The notes below the pieces were generated by a model, which ran no database searches, was not told where the DNA came from, and saw nothing but the letters and a program-made list of their open reading frames with translations. The position numbers and the translations under genes are program-made. Shown one piece after another: positions 1-9,137 of a DNA stretch of 12,890 bases; within the stretch, counting starts at the first letter, position 1; the number at the start of each line of letters is the position of its first letter. Source of the stretch: Candidatus Altimarinota bacterium (GTDB lineage: Bacteria; Patescibacteriota; Gracilibacteria; BD1-5; UBA2023); contig SSGK01000035.1 of the NCBI GenBank assembly GCA_008015855.1, positions 1 to 12,890 on the forward strand, read 5' to 3'.

Positions 1-1282
1 CCACTATATAGAGTTCACTCTTGGAAGGATCCTTACTTGAACAATCGGCAAGTTTTCCTGGAAGTGTCATTCCTTCGAGTGCTCATTTTCGAATAATCGT
101 ATCTCGAGCATTTCGTGCAGCAGCACGTGCACGAGCTGCAAGGAGTGATTTTTCAATCATTGCCTTCGCAGTTTTTGGATTTTCCTGAAGGTATTCATAT
201 AACTTCTCAGAACACACCTTATCTACCACACTCTTAGCTTCTGGATTTACCAATTTTTCCTTCGTTTGTGAGCTAAATCGTGGTTCTGGAACCTTTACAG
301 AGATAACAGCACAAAGACCTTCAAGAACATCGCTACTTTCAAGATTATTGTCCTTTTCTTTGAGAATCTCTTGTTCACGAGCGTATTTATTGATAGTACG
401 AGTAAGGGCTGCCTGAAAACCCGCCATATGAGTACCACCATCCGTTGTTGTTACATTATTTACAAAACTAACGATTCTATCACTAAAATCATCTTTCTTA
501 TATTGGAGAGCAATCTCAACCTGGATATCATCAAGATTTTTATCAACGTAAAAAATAGAATCTCCTACTACTTCGGATCATCGATTGAGATGGTGTACAT
601 ATGACTGAATTCCTCATTCAAAAAAGAATCGATATTTCTCATCAGTGTATTCATCAAGAAGGGTAAGAGTGATTCCTTTCGTGAGATACGCCTGTTGACG
701 AAGGCGTGTACGAATTGTCTCATAGTTAAATACTACGGTTGTAAACATAGTAGCATCTGGCCAGAATCGAACAATCGTTCCGTGTTTATCACTATTTCCT
801 ACTTCCGTTGCTGGGCCCTGAGGAACTCAGATATTGTAAATTTGAGTAAATACTTTCCCATCCTTATGTACCCATACCTGCATCTTAGTCGAGAGTGCAT
901 TTACCACAGAAGCACCTACTCAGTGAAGTCCTCATGATACCTTATATCCACTTTCTGCACCACCAAATTTTCCTCAGGCATGAAGAACCGTCATAACCGT
1001 TTCAAGGGTTGATTTTCCGGTCTTTGGATGGATATCCACTGGAATACCTCGTCCATCATCTTCTACCGATACCGACCCATCACTGTGCATGGTAACGATA
1101 ATATGCTTTGCATGACCTGCCATTGCCTCATCGATTGAGTTATCAACAATTTCCCACACAAGATGATGGAGTCATTGTTCATTGGTTTCACCGATATACA
1201 TTCATGGACGCTTTCGAACTGGTTCAAGTCATTCAAGTACCTGAATACTACTCGAATCATAGTGTTGTGATGTTTCTGACAT
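1..1282 (-). CDS. gyrB: DNA gyrase subunit B, 5' part (C-terminus beyond window edge)
   Basis: GyrB is the ATPase subunit of the A2B2 gyrase that introduces negative supercoils into DNA. The first 427 codons are present. The GHKL ATP-binding domain opens with LEGLEPVRKRPGMYIG (residues 16-31) and contains WEIVDNSIDEA (catalytic Glu44, Mg-binding Asn48), DDGRGIP (75-81) and LHAGGKFGG, then the transducer domain with DGGTHMAGF. The last visible residues, LPGKLADC followed by SELYIV, are the entry to the TOPRIM domain, so its acidic residues lie just outside. About ten in-frame TGA codons sit at conserved glycines (for example residues 18, 27, 37, 103 and 400). LHAGGKFGG with the following VSGGLHGVGASVVNALS fits GyrB better than ParE, though the C-terminal part that would settle this is missing. 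The ATG start gives the normal short N-terminal leader. No Shine-Dalgarno is visible. Confidence 0.95.
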
Positions 1283-1316
1283 AGAAAAAAGTTACCAATA
1301 CCGTAAAAACTCGGAT

Positions 1317-1344
1317 ATTGTATAAAAAAAGAAGGAAAAGTAAA
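1317..1344 (-). promoter_or_regulatory. candidate gyrB promoter
   Basis: On the minus strand a TACAAT -10 (1317-1322) is preceded, after a 16-base spacer, by TTTACT (1339-1344), four of six matches to the -35 consensus. Transcription would start about 28 bases before the gyrB ATG. The -35 half lies inside the terminator hairpin of the upstream gene, so both signals share the same bases. Inferred from sequence only. Confidence 0.4.
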
Positions 1345-1358
1345 ATAACTTTTCCTTC
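1324..1358 (-). terminator. rho-independent terminator of the upstream two-gene unit
   Basis: A perfect 10-bp inverted repeat (GAAGGAAAAG at 1331-1340 and CTTTTCCTTC at 1349-1358) with an 8-base loop is followed on the minus strand by seven T (complement of A 1324-1330). It lies 22 bases past the TAA of the 150-residue gene and separates it from gyrB. The stem has only four G-C pairs but is uninterrupted. Confidence 0.8.
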
Positions 1359-1379
1359 AAATTATAAGAATTCTCGGCA

Positions 1380-1832
1380 TTAGAGACGCATTGCATCCAT
1401 AATATAATCAACACTCGTAAGTTCTTCGTTTTCATTCTCCGCAATAAATTGAAGGAGATACTCTCGAAGTTCTTGAGGATTCACATCCTGAGTCAGGCGT
1501 ACATCTATTTGAGGAATGATTCCTTTTCGAAAATGAAATCGCACATATACTGGAACTTTCTCATGATAGAGAATGGCAAATTCTGATATTTTTTGATACT
1601 CATAGAATACCTTTCCAATCTGCACTCATTCTTCATTAACGGTTACCTCTACCTGAGGACTGGAATTGTTTTCAAAGAGGATATATACCCCAACAAAAAT
1701 AAACACCACAATCGACATGAGATACATTTGATTAATAAACCCAAGTACGACAAATACCAGAGCTATCATGATCGCAAATATATACCATGTAGCAGATTTA
1801 TCTGAACGAGATGAAAATGACCATTGAAACAT
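1380..1832 (-). CDS. small membrane protein with two N-terminal helices, function unknown
   Basis: This 150-residue protein is not one I can name. Residues about 16-34 and 37-55 are two strongly hydrophobic segments separated by a very short turn (NQMY), so the protein is probably a membrane hairpin. The rest (60-150) is soluble, with alternating hydrophobic residues typical of beta strands, then an acidic stretch (AENENEE) and a helical tail. Two helices followed by a small beta-rich domain recalls bacterial PH-like membrane proteins, but no diagnostic motif supports that. One in-frame TGA (1623-1625) encodes Gly69 and joins what would otherwise look like two unrelated small ORFs. The gene starts 11 bases after the stop of the pilin-like gene and shares its transcript. 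It ends before a clear terminator. No Shine-Dalgarno is visible. Confidence 0.75.
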
Positions 1833-1843
1833 AGAAGGGAAAA

Positions 1844-2323
1844 TTAGAGACCTGCAATTACCTCAACAAACTTCTTAATGAGGAACCATGCAGAGATCGA
1901 AATAGCAAACCCAGTAATACCTGCAATAACCGTTTTTTTTCATTCTTCATTATTATGCCCGCCAAATGCATCAGAATGTATCTGCATCTTAATTGCTCCA
2001 TAAATAATAGCAACGATTGAGACAGTCCCGGCAATGGCAAGGAAAAACTCCGTAGCATAGACAATCATGGCAGGAATATCATTAAATGTAACATCTCCAC
2101 TACGAAGCTTGGAGTTAAATGAAGAATCTCCAACAATTGATTTTTTATCTACATTTGATTGAGAATTTGCCTGCTCAGCTACAGCTCTATCGTAATCTCC
2201 AGGACAACCAAACTCACTATCATAACTATCACCACAATCAGCTGCCATAAGCATTGAAGGTATAGTTATAACGAAAAGCAGTGCAATAGCTACAACCTTT
2301 CATAAAAGAAACATTTTTTTCAT
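1844..2323 (-). CDS. T4SS-pilin-like (TrbC/VirB2-type) secreted membrane protein
   Basis: The 159-residue product begins with a signal-peptide-like segment (two Lys, a hydrophobic core at about 5-25, then a small-residue cleavage region near MLMAAD). An exposed region with Cys31 and Cys40 (by my count) follows, then two transmembrane helices (about 91-112 and 131-153) joined by a polar linker ending in EEGKK. A signal peptide plus two helices with a charged loop is the architecture of VirB2/TrbC-like pilins, and many Patescibacteria carry such small pilin-like proteins. The assignment rests on architecture, not on an invariant motif, and no other T4SS gene is in the window. In-frame TGAs encode Gly8 and Gly128. 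I chose the upstream ATG because a later start would remove the signal sequence. It is the first gene of a two-gene unit with its own probable promoter. Confidence 0.6.
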
Positions 2324-2395
2324 AGAAAAATAAAAACAAAAATATTAATAACTAGTAAATCATCTTAAATATCAAAAAATAGTTTATATAGGAAA

Positions 2396-2423
2396 AGTAT
2401 ACCAGAGTTCATTCTAAAAACAA
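2396..2423 (-). promoter_or_regulatory. candidate promoter of the pilin-like gene unit (extended -10)
   Basis: On the minus strand TGGTATACT (2396-2404) is an extended -10 element (TGnTATACT). A weak -35, TTGTTT (2418-2423), lies 16 bases upstream. Transcription would begin near 2389, giving a leader of roughly 65 bases. Confidence 0.45.
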
Positions 2424-2451
2424 AATTTTTATGCTTTTTGCCGTGCATTTT

Positions 2452-2479
2452 TTGATTTTTAAAAGTTTTTTCATACAAT
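2452..2479 (+). promoter_or_regulatory. candidate pheT promoter
   Basis: TTGATT (2452-2457) and TACAAT (2474-2479) are 16 bases apart. Each differs little from the sigma-70 consensus. The predicted start near 2486 leaves a leader of about 30 bases without a Shine-Dalgarno sequence. Confidence 0.5.
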
Positions 2480-2515
2480 TCGGGTCACTTTTACTCAAGC
2501 GTAATTCAATTATAT

Positions 2516-4948
2516 ATGAAAATCCCTCTATCTTGGATAGAACTCTATAGCAATATTCATGCACTTCATACAGAGAAATGATCAAAATTACTCTGACATC
2601 TCTATTCGATTCATACGGCTGAAATCGATAGTATTGATGAATACTTTATTGATAAGGTAGTAGTTGGAAAGGTTCTCACCTGTGAGAAACATCCAGAATC
2701 AAAGAAATTGTCAATCGTATCAGTTGATGTTTGACTTGATGCACCTACCACGATTCTTACCGGAGCGGAAAATATTGTTCATGCACGATTTGTTCCTGTT
2801 GCCCTCGTTTGAGCAGTGCTTCCTGGGGATTTTAGCATTACCCCAAGAAAGATGGCAGGTATGGAGAGTCTCGGAATGATTTGTTCAATTGATGAACTAG
2901 GGCTTGCAAGTGAACGTGCGGAAGGAATTATGATATTGGAAGAATACTGGGACGAAAAAACACTCGAAGAATCTATCGGAACATCCTTCTTTGATCTCAA
3001 GATTACAACACCATGACTTCATGGAAAAAGACATTTTACCCCCATTCGAGATACGGTATTTGAAATCGATAATAAATTCATTACAAATCGTCCCGATCTT
3101 TTCTCAGTAGCCGGAAATGCTCGCGAATTTCATGCGATTTTTAATACTGAATTCACTCCGTATAGTTCATTTGAAAAAATCTGCGTTAATACAAAACTTC
3201 CAACACGCATAGAAACTGACAAAGTTCTTTCATACCATCTTGCACGATTTGAAAATATCACAGTAGAACCATCTCCACTCGGTATCCAGATTATGATGCA
3301 CAAAGCCGATCTGACGCCAAAAATGGATATTGTTGATATGACGAATGCAATCATGACGGAACTCGGTCAACCAATGCATGCATTCGATGCTGATAAGATT
3401 GTCGGACATATTCACGTTCGTATGGCAAAAGACGGAGAAACACTTCTTGCCCTCAATAATGAAACCTACACCCTTACGACAAATGATATCGTTATTGCTG
3501 ATGATAATGGTCCTGTTGCCATTGCTGGTATTATTGGATGACTCGAAAGTGCCGTTTCTGAAACTACCACCAATATCTATGTTGAATCAGCATGTTTCGA
3601 TCCAGTAAATGTCCGACTTACTACGCAACGACTCTGACTCCGAACGGATGCATCAACTCGATATGAAAAATCGCTCGATCCGCTCCTTGCGGAAATGGCA
3701 CTCCCACGTGTTATTGAATACATGAAATTTCTCGGAAAGAAAACCGAATTAACTGCTATTTCAAATTACGTACAAACAGAAAAAATCAATCATACTACTA
3801 TCGTTGTGAGTTATGATTTTATCAACATGAAGGCATGAGTGAATATCCCTCAAAATGAGGTTCATGCTATATTGGACCGCCTCGGTTTTGAATATACAGA
3901 AAATAATGAAACCCTTGAGGTAACTATTCCTTCTTGGAGGGCAACAAAGGATGTTTCAATTAAAGAAGATATTGCAGAGGAAGTAGCGCGTATCTATGGA
4001 TATGAGCAAGTTCCTCATATTCCGCTCAATGCTGATCTTGCTATTACAGAATCAAACGATGAACTCAATCTTCGAAATACAACAAATAGCTACTTTTCTC
4101 AAAAGAATTGGAATGAAGTGTATAATTACTCATTTACCAATGAGACCCTCGATCGATCGATCGGATACACTGATATGACAACAGCGATTGGCATTCAAAA
4201 TGCGTTCAATGTTGAATACACTCACATGCGTCGTTCGATGATGCCTCGTCTTCTTCTCAATATAAATGAAAATCTCAAGCATGCAGAGAATTTTTCTTTT
4301 TTTGAAATTGGAAAAATTTTCAAGAAAGATGATTGAGTATTCAAGGAAACGAAGATGCTTGCAGGAGTATGTGTTGGAAAAAATATTACAGAAATACGAA
4401 GCATTCTTGAATGATATATTACCCTCGCAAGCGGTGATGCTATTCTGCAAGTAGAACAAGGATGTTCCCTTATTCATGCACTCCATCCTGGAATTTCTGG
4501 ACATTATACACTGAATAATCAAGAAATTGCTCGATTTGGACAGATTCATCCACGCCTCGCTTCAGAATTCTCGATTCCCGAAGATACCCTCTATTTTGAA
4601 TTAGACTACGAAGTACTTCTTGGATTCTATACAGATAAAGAACTTCTCTTCCATAGCATTTCTCGATTCCCATCAATCCCTCGTGATCTCAATTTTATTC
4701 TTCCAAAAAATACTCCAACAGGACACGTTGCTCGAATTCTCGATGGGCTCCATCCATGGATTCATAATGTTCGCGTTGTGGACACATACGAAGATTCTGA
4801 AAAGATTGGCGAAGGAAAAAAATCAGTTACATTCGCTTTTATTCTTCAAAATGAGGAAGCAACCATTACTGATACAGAAGCCATGGAGGTTCAAAATCAT
4901 ATTATTTCAAACATGGAAACACACGGATATTCACTTCGAATGGTGTAA
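2516..4948 (+). CDS. pheT: phenylalanine-tRNA ligase beta subunit
   Basis: PheT is the large subunit of the alpha2-beta2 enzyme that charges tRNA-Phe. The complete 810-residue protein is close to the usual bacterial length. Domains in order are: an N-terminal segment beginning MKIPLSWIELY; the OB-fold tRNA-binding domain (about 45-155, with VGKVLTCEKHPESKKL); the B3/B4 editing domain (about 200-400, containing NRPDLFS before it and GQPMHAFDADK within); B5 (about 441-512, ending EEVARIYGYEQVP); the catalytic-like core; and the C-terminal ferredoxin-fold anticodon-binding domain (about 712-810, starting SRFPSIPRDLNF). Ten in-frame TGA codons are read as Gly, for instance in IIGGLES and LGLRTDAS. 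The gene stands alone: its partner pheS, usually directly upstream, is not in the window. It ends just before a strong terminator. Confidence 0.96.
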
Positions 4949-4969
4949 TTTTTGCCTATACTCAGAAAA

Positions 4970-4975
4970 TATGAT
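4970..4975 (+). promoter_or_regulatory. possible -10 of the pilT operon promoter
   Basis: TATGAT matches the -10 consensus at five of six positions, and transcription from it would begin inside the adjacent hairpin at about 4982. A transcript starting there could not form the terminator, which would explain how a terminator can sit directly against the pilT start codon. No convincing -35 is present, and TATACT at 4957-4962 is an alternative. Confidence 0.3.
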
Positions 4976-5007
4976 AGACTATACGTAATTACCGTATAGT
5001 CTTTTTT
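4976..5007 (+). terminator. pheT terminator abutting the pilT start codon
   Basis: A perfect 10-bp stem (AGACTATACG at 4976-4985, CGTATAGTCT at 4993-5002) with a 7-base loop runs into a six-T tract (5002-5007). It has the form of an intrinsic terminator for pheT. The T tract ends at the base before the pilT ATG. Confidence 0.8.
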
Positions 5008-6084
5008 ATGAGCGTAGCCATCCTCGATAATTTCAAGATTCTCTTGAAAGAAGCTATTGAAGCAAACATCCCTGATATTCATATCAAGAGTGATCATCCT
5101 CCTTTCATGAGAAAGCCAAATGGGGAAATAGAAGTAATCCCAAATTTTCAAACCATATCAAAGGAGGATATTGAATATATCATCCTAGAAATGGCACGGG
5201 AGGAATGAGTCAAGAATTTTATCAAAGAGCTGGAAAGTGATTTTTCATATAAGTATGAATGACATCGATTTCGTGTCAATATCTACAACGATTCTCTTGG
5301 ATATAGCATCTCAATTCGTCACATCAGAGAAAAACTTCCGACACTTTGAGAAGTTGGTTTCGATAGCGGACTTACCGAACTTCTCCATAAAGAAAAATGA
5401 CTCATCCTCGTAACAGGTCCAACGGGGAGTTGAAAATCAACCACCCTTGCAGCCATGCTTGATTATATTAACAATCACTTCAAGAAACACATCATTACCA
5501 TCGAAGATCCAATAGAATATAATTTTAAAAATGGACTTTCCCTCATTAATCAGAGAGAAATAGGTGCTCATACCCATTCTTTTGCACGTGCTATGAAGTC
5601 AGCACTTCGCGAAGATCCCGATGTTATCATGGTATGAGAAATGCGTGATCCTGAAACTATTTCAGCAGCACTCACCCTGGCTGAAACAGGACATATTGTA
5701 TTTTCAACCCTCCATACGAACGATTCCGTGCAATCGATTGATCGTATTATCGATGCGTTCCCATCATCACAACAATGACAGATTCGTATGCAACTTGCCA
5801 TGTCCCTCACTGCAGTAATCAGCCAACAACTTATTCCAGCAAAGGATGGGGAATGACGGGTTCTCACCCATGAAGTACTTATCAATAATGACGCTGTGAG
5901 AAATACCATCCTTCAAGGAGCGACCCATCAGCTCTATAGTGTCCTCGAACTTTCAGAAAAGGATGGCATGATTCTCATGGATCGACACCTTCAAGCCCTC
6001 TATCAGAATGGATTGATTGATATGAAAACATTTGAGGTGTTCATTCGCGATAAAGATCTCCTTCGAACCTATACCAACGTATAA
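5008..6084 (+). CDS. pilT: type IV pilus retraction ATPase PilT
   Basis: This 358-residue secretion ATPase would form a hexamer at the inner face of the pilus machine and disassemble the pilus by ATP hydrolysis. The N-terminal domain (1-100) has the PilT-type opening LLKEAIEANIPDIHIKSD with PPFMRKPNGEIE. The RecA-like domain carries Walker A GPTGSGKST (137-145), an acidic box (TIEDPIE), Walker B DPDVIMVGEMRD (203-214) and the His box GHIVFSTLHTND (228-239). AVRNTILQ near the C-terminus corresponds to the AIRNLIRE signature of PilT, and the length and single-domain layout argue against PilB. Eight TGA codons encode Gly, including Gly142 just before the Walker A lysine and Gly210 of Walker B. 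It is the first gene of a three-gene operon. No Shine-Dalgarno is present, and an in-frame TAG at 4975-4977 rules out an ATG start further upstream. Confidence 0.95.
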
Positions 6085-6093
6085 TACTGTCAT

Positions 6094-7029
6094 ATGAAAG
6101 AACTAGAAATTCATGACATTCCAGAAAAAGAAGCACCCAAAAGAACAAAAAAAGAGGTAGCAAAGATGAAGGAAGCAATTCCTGCATTTTCAGCATTCGC
6201 CTTTATTGAGAAATTTGATGAATCTTTCAAGAAACAAAAGAAACTCCTAACAAAAGGGGAGACTCTTTTTCGACCAGGAGAAGATCCTCATTTTTATATT
6301 ATTGTATCGGGAACATTTGCGATTATTCGGCAGACCGAAAATGGATGAGAGAAAGAAGTATGACGTGCTTATGCAGGGAGTTTTATGGGGGAATGAATCC
6401 TCTTCGGTAATAACACAAAAACCGTAACCGCAAATGCACTCTCAGATACTGCCGAAGTTATTGCACTGACAGAGGCAGATATTCGAAAACTTGAATTTTC
6501 TGATCCAAAAGAAGCCATCAATTTTTACAAGCATATTCTTCTTAAACAGACAAACGAACGCCTTCTTGATACCGGAAAGGAGCTCGCTGATATCTATGAA
6601 CTCACGAATAAGCTCACAGAACTCGCAAAAGATGGAGAGAAATGATTTCCTGATATTCTCCAGTTGATTCAAAACTCACTCTGATTTGATGTGGTTGTAT
6701 TTGTTGAGCAACATCCACTCATTGAAAACCTCTTCTCTCAAAGATACGATACACGACATCCGTGAGAAGTAACCCATATTCGATGGGAGCAATCGACACC
6801 GACATCATTGGAACATGATTCATTTCCAGAAATTGCAAAATACACCATTGCTATTCCACTTCGTACTGGAATTAAAAATAAGGGATTTTGTATTCTTGGA
6901 AAAGAAAAACACCCGATTAAGGATATGACCTCTCGAGTGGTTACCAATCTTGCTCCAGTACTTGCTTCCATCGTAGAAAATAATCAACAAGAACGAGATA
7001 AAAAATACCTCGATATGAAAAAAGGATAA
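6094..7029 (+). CDS. cyclic-nucleotide-binding-fold and GAF-like sensory protein
   Basis: The 311-residue protein starts with a Lys/Glu-rich leader (1-45), followed by a beta-roll cNMP-binding domain (about 50-150; GETLFRPGEDPHFYIIVSGTF is its N-terminal core). Next come a helical, probably coiled-coil linker (about 150-190) and a C-terminal domain (about 190-311) whose pattern (LIQNSLGFDVVVFVE, IAIPLRTGIKNKGFCILG, ending in a long charged helix) resembles a GAF domain. There is no helix-turn-helix, so it is not a typical CRP/FNR transcription factor. In the phosphate-binding cassette MGEGILFGNN the Glu (100) is kept, but the Arg that contacts the cyclic phosphate in CAP appears to be Thr110, so ligand binding is doubtful. 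Six TGA codons are read as Gly. Starting nine bases after pilT, it is likely a regulator or partner of pilus function, which is inference from position. Confidence 0.7.
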
Positions 7030-7030
7030 T

Positions 7031-9079
7031 ATGAGACCAATCAAAGAAAACTCCGAACATATTCGTGAAAAAACCGAGACAAAGACACAGATTCAAACAC
7101 TTCGTACCGATATTGATACACGAAATCGAAAAGAACAGATAAGCCACTATTCAAAACTTCTTCGCATCGAGGAAGAACAGGTTGAAAATGCATTAAAAGC
7201 ACTGGATAGTGCCTTTTTACGTCTTCAGGCAAATCCATACTTTCGAAAGCAATACGGTAATTTCGATCCATACAGTGCACTTCCACTTATGGCAAAAGAG
7301 AGTTTTCTCGATAATACCAGAATCAGCAAGACAGGAGCAGTAGGCTATTTTCAATTAAAGCCCGATGCAATCGATGATGCAAAGAAAATATTAGCATCTT
7401 TCGGAATACAAAAAGAATATGACCCGAAAAATCCCGTTGATAATTGTATTCTTGGATTACTCTATTTTGATAATACCAAATATCGACTCTGAAAGGAGCT
7501 GGATGCCATACGGGTTGGAGAGGAATTCACCTATCTCGCATATAATGGGGGAGTAAAAAGAAGTAGCGCTCTCATCGAGAAATACCAAAAAGAATCATGA
7601 AATACTCGAATTGAATGGAAGAGATTTGCAGCATGGATGGCAGGTCTTCTCGAAAAAAATCCAAAAGAGGAAATGGTGCGTTCGGAAGAATATTGAGTGC
7701 ATTACACAAAATGGCTCAAACAAGATTGGAGGAAGGATGATGCCCTCATTTCCCTCGGAAATGATATCAGTATTAAGAAATCGAAGATTGAAGAAATGCT
7801 CAATTACGTAGAGAAAATAAGCGCTCTTCAAAAGAAGAAAAAGGAGATACCACATCTCCAAGATACAGTATCCTCCGAATCAAAGTCCATGAAACCAGAG
7901 ACATCTTCTCCTATAAAATATCAAAAAAACTACGATATTTTTCATGGAGATGGGCCGATTGATAGTACCTATCATGCCATCTGAAAAGCCTTCTGATCTC
8001 ATGAACAATACATGCAGATTCAAAGTACGCCTGGACAATGAATTATCCAAATGTTGGAAAGAGCCAATATACAAGCAACACAGGAAGCAATCGATGAATT
8101 TCGAAAAATCAATCACCTTGATACTGATGATGCCATAATGGTAGGTGCCTATTATCTACTCCCTAATAGACTCAAACAATCTGTTTCCTGAAGAATTCAG
8201 ACGAAGAAACAAGATACACTCATTGAGAAAGAGCGGATGGATCGAGACTTTTATAAATGGCTTGAATCGATTGATGTAAAAAACCACTCACTTCGATGAA
8301 AATTATTTATTCTTGATCCATGACATGGATGACTTGATCCATGATCCATCCCTATCATCTATGATGAAACCGGAAAACCAGTTCCATTTAAAAATAGTGA
8401 TATCACCAGTACCTGAAAAGCAACAAAAAATGGGAAATGAGATTGATTCTTCCATATCATTGAATCAAAGATAACCATGGATATTGCTTACAGAATCGCA
8501 AAGAAAATACGAGAAAATGGGGGAGAGGTAAAGATTACCCATTATTTTCAAAAATGAATCGATAACAGCATTCAAAATCCGTGGAATCCTCTCTATCAAA
8601 AGCAATGAAACCTCGATGAACAAGAAAACTATGATACATGGGGTGATGGAGAAAAAAAGGTATTTCAAGATGGAAGTACTGATTGACTCAAGAAGCGTGT
8701 TGAGATTCGGAATAATTTTCAAAGCGGAAAGAAACCAGAAAATACCTATTTTATATCCATTCATGCAGATTCGCTTCCACACGATAAGGATGAATGAATT
8801 CTCGTCATGCACTCTCAAAAACACGAAGGGCAGAAGAAATTTGTGAAAGAACTCGCTAGTAGCATCGGATTTGTGAGGAATAAATGAGCACTTTCTGGTT
8901 CTCGAGAAAAAGGAATCTATGTACTCGATGGCCCATGAGCTCTCTCACAAAATGTACTCATAGAACTGGGAAATATGAATAATAAAAATACTTCGTACGC
9001 CCTCCGATTATGAGAGACACGGGAAGAATATGCAGAATGAATATTTGTATGACTCAAAAAACTCGCCACAAGAAAATAG
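7031..9079 (+). CDS. bifunctional peptidoglycan hydrolase: lytic transglycosylase plus N-acetylmuramoyl-L-alanine amidase
   Basis: The 682-residue protein combines two wall-cleaving domains. The N-terminal SLT-type domain (about 75-215) has the putative catalytic Glu90 in MAKESFLD, then TGAVGYFQLKP and, further on, LAYNGG, matching the E-S, G-x-x-Q and A-Y-N-G blocks of lytic transglycosylases that cut the glycan strand. After a charged linker (about 270-420) comes an Amidase_3 domain with zinc ligands His432 (DPGHGG), Glu478 (ESKIT) and His578 (SIHAD) and catalytic Glu645 (LIELGN). These enzymes cut the MurNAc-L-Ala bond. I see no signal peptide or membrane segment at the charged N-terminus (MRPIKENSEH), so the export route is unclear. 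Twenty-three in-frame TGA codons encode Gly, three of them within DPGHGGLDPGS. The ATG lies one base after the previous stop, with AAAGGA as a possible ribosome site. It ends in TAG. Confidence 0.88.
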
Positions 9080-9110
9080 TTGACACAAATTAAATAGTAA
9101 TTATTATAAA
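9080..9110 (+). promoter_or_regulatory. promoter of the 72-residue gene
   Basis: A perfect -35 TTGACA (9080-9085) begins at the base after the hydrolase stop codon. The -10 is either TATTAT (9102-9107, 16-base spacer) or TATAAA (9105-9110, 19-base spacer). It is the closest match to a consensus sigma-70 -35 seen in the window. Confidence 0.65.
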
Positions 9111-9124
9111 TATATCTTATTTTT

Positions 9125-9129
9125 AGGAG
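9125..9129 (+). promoter_or_regulatory. Shine-Dalgarno that decides the ATG at 9138
   Basis: AGGAG lies eight bases before the ATG at 9138, normal spacing. It overlaps the alternative GTG at 9129, which therefore cannot use it. This is the only clear Shine-Dalgarno in the window. Confidence 0.7.
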
Positions 9130-9137
9130 TGGACATC

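Larger units (their letters stand above)
2324..2515. other. divergent intergenic region between the pilin-like gene and pheT
   Basis: These 192 AT-rich bases separate two divergently read genes. I see no ORF and no structured RNA in them. They hold one candidate promoter for each direction, listed separately. No T-box specifier stem, antiterminator or leader terminator that would regulate pheT is evident. Confidence 0.7.

Noticed and set aside
2324..2515. T-box or attenuator leader in front of pheT
   Set aside because: The predicted leader is about 30 bases with no stem-loops, T-box sequence or leader terminator.
4150..4163. Short tandem repeat of CGAT within pheT
   Set aside because: Only about three and a half units, in frame and encoding ordinary residues (LDRSIG). 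No sign of a functional repeat.
4130..4549. 139-codon open frame on the minus strand inside pheT
   Set aside because: Antisense to the complete pheT, no family-like composition, no start signals.
5568..5909. 113-codon open frame on the minus strand inside pilT
   Set aside because: Antisense to the Walker B and His-box region of pilT, and Cys/Ser/Arg-rich as expected of a shadow frame.
8465..8824. 119-codon hydrophobic open frame on the minus strand inside the hydrolase gene
   Set aside because: Antisense to the catalytic amidase domain. Its hydrophobicity reflects reading the complement of charged codons.
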